Origin: Acidobacteriota bacterium
Lineage (GTDB): Bacteria > Acidobacteriota > Terriglobia > Acidiferrales > UBA7541
Direction of reading: 5' to 3'
Assembly: GCA_003131985.1 (NCBI GenBank)
Contig: PKWH01000200.1
Coordinates: forward strand, 1 to 12,400
DNA: 12,400 bases
Part shown: positions 1 through 4,490 of the stretch, piece after piece
Position numbering within the stretch: the stretch's first letter is position 1
How the letters are laid out: every line of letters starts with the position of its first letter
Made by a program: the position numbers and the translations under genes
The notes under the pieces: generated by a model
The model's database searches: none
What the model saw: only the letters and a program-made list of their open reading frames with translations
Told to the model about the DNA's origin: nothing

Positions 1-14
1 TGACTAAGAAACAT
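1..14 (-). CDS. Start of a further exopolysaccharide operon gene (partial)
   Basis: An ATG at 14-12 on the minus strand opens a reading frame that leaves the window after four full codons (Met-Phe-Leu-Ser). It begins two bases after the TAG stop of the GumC-like gene. It is preceded by GGAG at 26-23 with an 8-base spacer, a good ribosome binding site lying inside the end of the upstream gene. The close spacing implies co-transcription and translational coupling. In related operons this position is often taken by a tyrosine kinase, an ATPase or a glycosyltransferase. Four codons do not allow a choice between these. Confidence 0.45.
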
Positions 15-16
15 TC

Positions 17-1570
17 CTATTTCTCCGAAGTGCTGGACGGAATTGACGCCAGAACTTTCACGTTCAAGTAACGAACCAGCTCATCGGGCGTGCGAAAAGA
101 CGGGTCCATGCGGTCAACTGCATACGCGGCTCCGACGCTCACGATTCCCGCAGTGAAAAATCCGCCAACAAACAGCCAAAGGATATTCAGCGCCGGTAGC
201 GCCGGTACGGTGGCCATTTCGGCGATGGTCACGTTCACAATTCGTTTGCTGTCTAACGCGTCGGAAATTCGGGCTTCTTCGCGTTTGCGAAGATAGAGAA
301 GATAATTGTCTTCTCCAATTTTCACATTTCGCGCCAGATCGTCCTGATGCCTGCCTTTTTCATCAAGGTTTTTTGCGATCTCTTGATAGAGGCGTACCAC
401 TCCGACGATCGCGCCGGCTTGTGCCTCGAAAGCTTTGCGATCCGTTTCGGCGCGAACCACTTCTGTTGCCATCCAGTCCTGCGCAGGCAGACGGTCGGTT
501 GTAACCTGCTGGGTAGGCGACGATTCCGCGTGATTAATCGCCTTCTCTGTATCCGCGATTTGAGATTCCAATTCCAGCACTGGTTGGTATGTTGGGGCGT
601 ACTTGGTCAGCATGTCGCTACGTTTCAATTCGAGATTGAGAAGCGTGGTTTCTAGCGTCGCCATTAACTGGGCGTTATCCGTTTTTGTTATTTGTGTAGT
701 CTGACGGGATGGCGTATTGGATGTTTGTTCCTTTAAAGCCAGGGCGCGCTGATTCGCTTCGTGAGCGTTGGCCCTAGATTGATGCAATTCGGCTTGGAAT
801 TGGCTGAGCTGCTGAAGCACAAGCTGTTTTTGTGCGGCTGCGGAAACGATGCCTTCCGTGCCGTCGAAATCGGATAATTGGGTTTCAGCCGCTGCAAGCT
901 CGCCACGATAACGTTCTGCCTCCTGATTGAAGAAGGGAAAGGTTCCGGGAGGGCGATGCACAGCCGCGTGTTTCTCTTGGAACAAGTTTCCAAGGTCTTG
1001 GAGAACACGCGCAGCCAGCTCAGGATCGCTCGACGAGTACAGCACGCGGATTAGTCTTGTTTTCTTTAGAGGGTCAACGACCAGAGTGTCTTGAAGCGCC
1101 TGCACGGAGCGTGCAAGCTCCGTTTGAGGCGAAGCCGGGGTCCGCCACACCGCGTTTTCGAACCGGTCAAAAGCTCTTTTCCAGCGCGATTCATCTCGCG
1201 ATTCCAGGCCGCTTGCCAAGACGACTTTCTCCAGCAGGTCGCGGCTCTTCAGCAATTCAACTTCGGAGTTCAGATCTTCTTCGCTAACCGCCGAAACGGC
1301 AGTCGATGCTCGCTGTATGTATGCATCGGAGGTGATGACCGGATCTACGCGGTCCTGATTTACCAGGATTTTCATTTCCGCTTCGTATCTCGGCGGCAGA
1401 AGAAGCGCTGACAGAACCGCGCCGGCAAAAATACCGATAAAAATCATTGTCGCCAGACGCCGCTGCCGGAAGACTGGCGTGAGCACGTCCCGAAGCGTAA
1501 GGCTCAAATGCTCGAGAGCACCGTTTCGCCGGATTGCGAGATCATCCGTGTTTTTTTGTTCTGGTCTCAC
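17..1570 (-). CDS. GumC/Wzz-family polysaccharide co-polymerase (chain-length determinant)
   Basis: This 517-residue inner-membrane protein should set polysaccharide chain length and couple polymerisation to export, working with the outer-membrane protein encoded just upstream. The sequence shows a short cytoplasmic N-terminus and a first membrane segment at about residues 40-59. A Wzz-type start (Tyr62-Glu-Ala) follows, then a long periplasmic region rich in Glu, Gln and Ala that looks largely coiled-coil (about 200-430). A proline-containing stretch precedes a second membrane segment at about 461-485. The protein ends soon after a Val-Leu-Ala-Ser-Ile-Pro motif. In fused BY-kinases that motif leads into the cytoplasmic kinase domain, which is absent here, so this is the unfused GumC type. 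The start is GTG, nine bases after the preceding TAG stop, with no strong Shine-Dalgarno, so translation is probably coupled to the upstream gene. Confidence 0.9.
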   Translation of the reverse strand: MRPEQKNTDDLAIRRNGALEHLSLTLRDVLTPVFRQRRLATMIFIGIFAGAVLSALLLPPRYEAEMKILVNQDRVDPVITSDAYIQRASTAVSAVSEEDLNSEVELLKSRDLLEKVVLASGLESRDESRWKRAFDRFENAVWRTPASPQTELARSVQALQDTLVVDPLKKTRLIRVLYSSSDPELAARVLQDLGNLFQEKHAAVHRPPGTFPFFNQEAERYRGELAAAETQLSDFDGTEGIVSAAAQKQLVLQQLSQFQAELHQSRANAHEANQRALALKEQTSNTPSRQTTQITKTDNAQLMATLETTLLNLELKRSDMLTKYAPTYQPVLELESQIADTEKAINHAESSPTQQVTTDRLPAQDWMATEVVRAETDRKAFEAQAGAIVGVVRLYQEIAKNLDEKGRHQDDLARNVKIGEDNYLLYLRKREEARISDALDSKRIVNVTIAEMATVPALPALNILWLFVGGFFTAGIVSVGAAYAVDRMDPSFRTPDELVRYLNVKVLASIPSSTSEK

Positions 1571-1579
1571 GCGGTTTCA

Positions 1580-2329
1580 CTAATATGAGTAATAGCCGCC
1601 GAACGAAGAGTTCGGAATAAATTTCTTGATCTTCGAAATCAAATTTTGCGGAACGAATAGCATGTCCCCCGGCCGAATTTCCACGTCTTCGCGCACGTCG
1701 TGGCCTTGAAGAATGTGTTTGAGGTCAAGAGTCTGCACTTCCAGCCAGTTATTGTTTACGCGGCGAAAGAGAAGAACCTGCGAGTGTTTGGCTGATTCGT
1801 TGAACCCGCCGGCCATAGCCACGGCTTCCGTTGCCGTGGTGTAACCACGCAAATCAAATTTGCCGGGCTTGGACACTTGGCCGCCTACGATGAAGTAGGG
1901 TTTATTGAAATCTTTCAACTCGATCGTGAGCAGGGGATCGTGGAGTATTTTAGAATAAGCCGCTTGCACAGCTATCACGGACTCCTTCGTTGTTAGTCCT
2001 TCCAGGTGCACGTCACCCGCGCCGGCGAGGCTGACGAAACCGTCGGGTTGGACGTTAACTGTCTGATCGAATTCTGGGGTGAGAGGAAAAGTGAGCGTGA
2101 TAGCGTCGCTCGCGCACAGACGGTAACGCGCGTTACGTTGTTGCAAGACAGGATCATCGGCATCGTGAGTGTTACCGGAAGGTCGCTCTTGCAGATTGGC
2201 CTTGGCGGGGCCAACGGGGGGGCCGTTGGCCGCCATGGCGTTCACCTGGGCCGGGGAAATCGGCGCGCAGGTTAGGATGGCGAAGACAAGAAGTCCCGTG
2301 AAAATAGCCCAAGTGTTTCTCTCGCCCAC
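1580..2329 (-). CDS. Wza/GumB-like polysaccharide export protein (Poly_export + SLBB)
   Basis: This 249-residue exported protein probably forms the outer-membrane or periplasmic end of the polysaccharide export channel. It has an N-terminal signal peptide (hydrophobic core about residues 7-24). There is a Cys at 21, but the preceding Ile-Leu-Thr is a poor lipobox, so signal peptidase I cleavage near residue 31 is as likely. A Poly_export domain spans about 67-141, with the conserved pattern around Asn92-Val-Gln-Pro-Asp-Gly. One SLBB domain starts near 144 (Phe-Ile-Val-Gly-Gly...Pro-Gly), and a Gly-Asp-Met-Leu-Phe-Val-Pro motif lies at 221-227. It is much shorter than E. coli Wza (379 residues): it has one SLBB instead of two and no clear C-terminal amphipathic pore helix. 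The size and the partner gene recall Xanthomonas GumB-GumC. The start is GTG, supported by a GGGAG site. Confidence 0.9.
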   Translation of the reverse strand: MGERNTWAIFTGLLVFAILTCAPISPAQVNAMAANGPPVGPAKANLQERPSGNTHDADDPVLQQRNARYRLCASDAITLTFPLTPEFDQTVNVQPDGFVSLAGAGDVHLEGLTTKESVIAVQAAYSKILHDPLLTIELKDFNKPYFIVGGQVSKPGKFDLRGYTTATEAVAMAGGFNESAKHSQVLLFRRVNNNWLEVQTLDLKHILQGHDVREDVEIRPGDMLFVPQNLISKIKKFIPNSSFGGYYSY

Positions 2330-2336
2330 GCGTAAG

Positions 2337-2341
2337 CTCCC
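2337..2341 (-). promoter_or_regulatory. Ribosome binding site of the Wza/GumB-like gene
   Basis: GGGAG on the minus strand lies seven bases before the GTG at 2329-2327. This supports the GTG as the true start, and the resulting N-terminus reads directly into a signal peptide. Confidence 0.6.
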
Positions 2342-2372
2342 GAGAATCCTGATTCGAAAAACAGCGCCTATT

Positions 2373-2388
2373 ACGAAATATGTTTCGT
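2373..2388 (-). repeat. Inverted repeat between the NusG-like and export genes
   Basis: There is a perfect dyad of two 6-base arms (ACGAAA / TTTCGT on the plus strand) around a 4-base loop. It sits in the 73-bp gap between the antiterminator gene and the export gene. On the transcribed (minus) strand it is followed, 11 bases later, by a run of five T (plus 2357-2361). The spacing is too long for a classical intrinsic terminator. It could act as a pause site, a weak attenuator or an mRNA-stability element. Confidence 0.4.
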
Positions 2389-2402
2389 GGCCTAAGTATT
2401 TC

Positions 2403-3026
2403 TCACACGGGACAGACTTCGTAACCCTGTACGCGTAACGCCACGGATCGTTGAATCAACTCTACGGAAACGACAAGACTGCAATCCGAATTTCGTCCGA
2501 CGAGGATGCCCACCAGTCCGTCGAGCGCGCCGCCGCGAACTCGTACCTTGGTTCCAATAGTCACAAAGGGACACGGTGAGATGCCCATAGGGCGCGCTGC
2601 GAGCAATTGAATGTCTTCGATTTCACGATCGGGAATAGTCAGGGGCTTACCAAGACCGTTCACGAAATTTAGGACGCCAGCGCTGCGTAAGACTAAAGAT
2701 CTGATCTCTGCACTCACGGTAGCGCGAAGGAACGTGTAGCCAGTAAAGAGAGGTAGTTTGATCTCCTTGCGACGGTCACTCCAGTTTCGGACTTCGGGGT
2801 AAAGGGGGAGAAACGTCTCTAGGCCGTGAGCGCGGAGCTGGGCGTCCACAGTTCTCTCGGAACGGCCGCGGGTTCGAATCGCATACCATCGTGGCGTTTC
2901 CATTTTGGCCGTTGACGGTACGGTTTCGACGACCCGATCTGTTGGAGGTGATTGTGCCGGCAGCGTGTTATTCATTCCTCTTGGCGGCTCCTCGGATTCG
3001 GTGATTTCTTTTTGTGGATCATTCAC
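2403..3026 (-). CDS. NusG/UpxY-family transcription antiterminator paralogue
   Basis: This protein probably binds elongating RNA polymerase and promotes read-through of the polysaccharide operon it heads, as UpxY and RfaH-type NusG paralogues do. It has 207 residues. A low-complexity N-terminal extension (about 1-45, rich in Pro, Glu, Thr) comes first. A NusG N-terminal domain follows at about 46-142 (Arg-Trp-Tyr-Ala-Ile-Arg-Thr; Phe-Leu-Pro-Leu-Tyr; Leu-Phe-Thr-Gly-Tyr-Thr-Phe). A C-terminal KOW domain lies at about 156-205 (Gly-Thr-Lys-Val-Arg-Val-Arg-Gly-Gly). A housekeeping NusG would normally sit with secE and ribosomal-protein genes; this one sits first in an export operon, which argues for a dedicated paralogue. 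The start is uncertain. The GTG at 3026 gives the longest form but has no good Shine-Dalgarno. ATGs at 2975 (close behind GAGGAG/AGAGGA) and at 2903 also leave both domains intact. Confidence 0.87.
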   Translation of the reverse strand: MNDPQKEITESEEPPRGMNNTLPAQSPPTDRVVETVPSTAKMETPRWYAIRTRGRSERTVDAQLRAHGLETFLPLYPEVRNWSDRRKEIKLPLFTGYTFLRATVSAEIRSLVLRSAGVLNFVNGLGKPLTIPDREIEDIQLLAARPMGISPCPFVTIGTKVRVRGGALDGLVGILVGRNSDCSLVVSVELIQRSVALRVQGYEVCPV

Positions 3027-3266
3027 GCGTTCGCCGGCATAAAAATTCAGTCGCGATTCAACCCTGCGAAACCGGCCCGTTTGCTGAACTCAAACGTCAT
3101 CGCTTCCACTTCAAATTATTGTCAAGGCGCAACGTACGCTTCGGTGCAGAATCGGACAAGAGGCGTAACGTCTCAGCTCGATGTGACCGATTGTTTAGCT
3201 AGCTAGGGGTTTGAATCAGAAGGATATCGCGAGCGAATCTGGAATGGCGCTCTCCCGAGGCTGCCT

Positions 3267-3346
3267 CACGAGTGGAGATTCTTAGCTCATACTCTTCGGG
3301 TACGTTTGTACCTAGAGGTGAGAAACGAACATCTCCACTTGCCGTG
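3267..3346. repeat. Nested composite inverted repeat (long imperfect stem-loop)
   Basis: Several pairs of arms nest around one centre. From outside in they are: CACG 3267-3270 with CGTG 3343-3346; AGTGGAGAT 3271-3279 with ATCTCCACT 3331-3339; CTCA 3286-3289 with TGAG 3319-3322; CTCT 3292-3295 with AGAG 3314-3317; and GGTAC 3299-3303 with GTACC 3308-3312, around the loop GTTT. That is 26 paired positions in collinear order, interrupted by small internal loops. The whole can fold as one long hairpin in RNA from either strand. The region lies upstream of the plus-strand gene's promoter, so if transcribed it would most likely be in the leader of the minus-strand polysaccharide operon. Confidence 0.65.
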
Positions 3347-3373
3347 GCTCCGGAAGCACAGCATGCCGGAGCC
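3346..3373. repeat. GC-rich perfect inverted repeat
   Basis: Arms of eight bases, GGCTCCGG (3346-3353) and CCGGAGCC (3366-3373), flank a 12-base loop. It directly abuts the composite repeat at 3267-3346. No T-run follows on either strand, so a simple intrinsic terminator is unlikely. It would form a stable stem in RNA. Confidence 0.65.
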
Positions 3374-3421
3374 TTAGGGAATGCGTTAGAAGGAAGTTTA
3401 GAAGATCTTCGAATCTAAATG

Positions 3422-3444
3422 CTTTCATTGCATCGCAATGAAGG
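3422..3444. repeat. 10-bp-arm hairpin with 3-base loop
   Basis: Arms 3422-3431 and 3435-3444 (core CATTGC / GCAATG, extended by TT/AA) pair around ATC, with one T-G wobble in the ten. The tight loop favours an RNA hairpin over a protein-binding dyad. It lies three bases from the next dyad. Confidence 0.55.
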
Positions 3445-3446
3445 AA

Positions 3447-3461
3447 TTCCCAATTTGGGAA
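3447..3461. promoter_or_regulatory. 15-bp operator-like palindrome
   Basis: TTCCCAA and TTGGGAA form a perfect dyad around a single central T. The 15-bp length with half-sites close together is typical of a binding site for a dimeric helix-turn-helix protein. The divergent LuxR-type regulator is a possible ligand by inference only. Confidence 0.4.
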
Positions 3462-3572
3462 AAATGTTCAATTGGCATACTTACAGGTTTTGGAAGGGGT
3501 AAGCGGACACACTTAGCTACGACTGGGCGTGTCTAGGATCAGCGAATTCCAGAATAGCGAAATTTGCCGGAA

Positions 3573-3585
3573 ACTTAGACTAAGT
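3573..3585. promoter_or_regulatory. 13-bp operator-like palindrome upstream of the LuxR-type gene
   Basis: ACTTAG and CTAAGT form a perfect dyad around a central A. Its right end is about 61 bp before the -35 hexamer of the plus-strand promoter. That is a position from which an activator or autoregulator could act. The sequence differs from the palindrome at 3447-3461, so the two need not bind the same protein. Confidence 0.35.
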
Positions 3586-3646
3586 CATTTCACAATCCTG
3601 CGTTTCGATTCGAATGATATTATTTGGTTAATTGTTCACTTTGTTC

Positions 3647-3676
3647 TTGAAACCCAGCCGCCAATTTGCCTACAAT
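3647..3676 (+). promoter_or_regulatory. Sigma70-type promoter of the LuxR-family regulator
   Basis: The -35 TTGAAA (3647-3652) and the -10 TACAAT (3671-3676) are separated by 18 bases. Each hexamer is close to consensus. Transcription would begin near 3683, giving a leader of about 33 bases to the ATG at 3716. Confidence 0.6.
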
Positions 3677-3704
3677 GCGCTCACCCTTCCAGACTCGCAG
3701 ACGC

Positions 3705-3710
3705 AAAGGA
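3705..3710 (+). promoter_or_regulatory. Ribosome binding site of the LuxR-family regulator
   Basis: AAAGGA lies five bases before the ATG at 3716. It decides the start: an in-frame ATG at 3632 would lie upstream of the proposed promoter and would add 28 residues with no homology to receiver domains. Confidence 0.65.
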
Positions 3711-3715
3711 CTAGA

Positions 3716-4414
3716 ATGCAGAATGCGCTGGAGTCTTGCAGTAGCAGCAGCAGTGTAAGCGTTCTCGTAGCAGAAGCGAACGAGATGAGCTGTCAGCTGG
3801 TCGAAACTGCTCTTCGGCCAAGGCGGTATCGCGTCAGCGTGGTTGGCAGCGCGATCGATTCTTCCGGGGCAGTCAGCCTTCTGAAGGAGCGGGCGCCGGA
3901 CGTTGCGGTCATCAGTTCACAACTGCGCGAAGGCCCGCTCGAAGGCTTTCGCGTGGTTCGCGAACTACGTAGCCTCCAATCTCGCACGCGAGCCGTCATG
4001 CTCCTCGATACGCGCGAACGCGATCTTGTGATCGACGCGTTCCGTTGCGGTGCTCATGGCATCGTCTTTCGCGACGAACCTCTCGAAACCCTCGGAAAAT
4101 GCATCCATGCGGTCCATCAAGGACAGGTGTGGGCAAATAGCCAGCAGCTGGGCTACGTTCTTGAAGCGCTCAGCTTGACGATGCCCATGCGCTTGCAAGA
4201 CGCTCGCGGAATGGATCTGCTTTCGAAACGCGAAGAATCGGTAGTGCGCCAGGTGGCAGAAGGGATGACAAACCGGGAGATTTCGGCCCATCTCAAACTG
4301 AGTGAACACACCGTGCGCAACTATCTTTTTCGCATCTTCGACAAGTTGGGCGTTTCGACCCGCGTGGAGTTGGTCCTCTACTGCTTGCAGGAAAGGCACA
4401 ACGGTTCCAGTTAG
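3716..4414 (+). CDS. NarL/FixJ-type LuxR-family regulator with atypical receiver
   Basis: This 232-residue cytoplasmic regulator has an N-terminal receiver-like domain (about 14-135) and a C-terminal LuxR/GerE helix-turn-helix (about 168-226; Leu-Ser-Lys-Arg-Glu...Asn-Arg-Glu-Ile...His-Thr-Val-Arg-Asn). The receiver keeps the family's secondary-structure pattern but not its phosphorylation site. Where active receivers have Leu-Asp-Leu it reads Ile-Ser67-Ser. The paired acidic residues near the N-terminus are Glu20-Ala21, and the conserved Lys is Arg119. Phosphorylation by a histidine kinase is therefore unlikely; activity may depend on dimerisation, a ligand or expression level. No kinase gene is adjacent. 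It is divergent from the polysaccharide operon with a repeat-rich region between, so it is a candidate regulator of that operon. It ends 76 bp from the converging receptor gene. Confidence 0.88.
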   Translation: MQNALESCSSSSSVSVLVAEANEMSCQLVETALRPRRYRVSVVGSAIDSSGAVSLLKERAPDVAVISSQLREGPLEGFRVVRELRSLQSRTRAVMLLDTRERDLVIDAFRCGAHGIVFRDEPLETLGKCIHAVHQGQVWANSQQLGYVLEALSLTMPMRLQDARGMDLLSKREESVVRQVAEGMTNREISAHLKLSEHTVRNYLFRIFDKLGVSTRVELVLYCLQERHNGSS

Positions 4415-4428
4415 CTTTCGAGCAATGC

Positions 4429-4441
4429 GCGGTTAGACCGC
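4429..4441. terminator. Small hairpin between convergent genes
   Basis: GCGGT and ACCGC pair around TAG in the 76-bp gap between the convergent regulator and receptor genes. Only a short, broken T stretch follows on the plus strand, so it is at best a weak terminator. No better candidate is visible in the gap. Confidence 0.25.
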
Positions 4442-4490
4442 CGGATTTCGACCCCGCTTGCGTCGATCGCGGCCCGGATTCGGTCCGAAG

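Larger units (their letters stand above)
3027..3715. other. Divergent intergenic region rich in inverted repeats
   Basis: These 689 bp separate the minus-strand antiterminator gene from the plus-strand LuxR-type gene. No convincing coding sequence is visible. The middle (about 3267-3461) holds several inverted repeats close together, listed separately. A 13-bp dyad lies at 3573-3585, and a sigma70-like promoter for the plus-strand gene lies at 3647-3676. A 10-bp palindrome made of overlapping TAGC units sits at 3196-3205. I could not find a convincing -35/-10 pair for the minus-strand operon. No ops/JUMPstart-like GGTAGC is present on the minus strand of this stretch. Confidence 0.7.

Noticed and set aside
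17..120. Fused tyrosine-kinase domain at the end of the GumC-like protein
   Set aside because: The protein stops about ten residues after the Val-Leu-Ala-Ser-Ile-Pro motif; no Walker A or tyrosine cluster is present.
3026..3042. Five-codon open frame (Met-Pro-Ala-Asn-Ala) whose stop overlaps the GTG of the NusG-like gene
   Set aside because: No ribosome binding site and very short; overlap with the start is expected often by chance, and the GTG start itself is uncertain.
3097..3125. Exact TTGACA on the minus strand (3125-3120) as promoter of the polysaccharide operon
   Set aside because: No acceptable -10 hexamer at 15 to 19 bases; the best match is two or three of six, so the promoter of this operon remains unlocated.
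3014..3206. Small plus-strand open frames in the divergent region
   Set aside because: Out of reach of the mapped promoter, with unbiased composition, no ribosome binding site and no recognisable protein family.
3267..3461. CRISPR array or insertion sequence as explanation of the repeats
   Set aside because: The repeats are inverted and each is different in sequence; there are no regularly spaced direct repeats, no transposase and no target-site duplication.
3632..3715. 28-residue N-terminal extension of the LuxR-type regulator
   Set aside because: It would start upstream of the proposed promoter's -10, has no ribosome binding site, and ATG 3716 has AAAGGA at ideal spacing.
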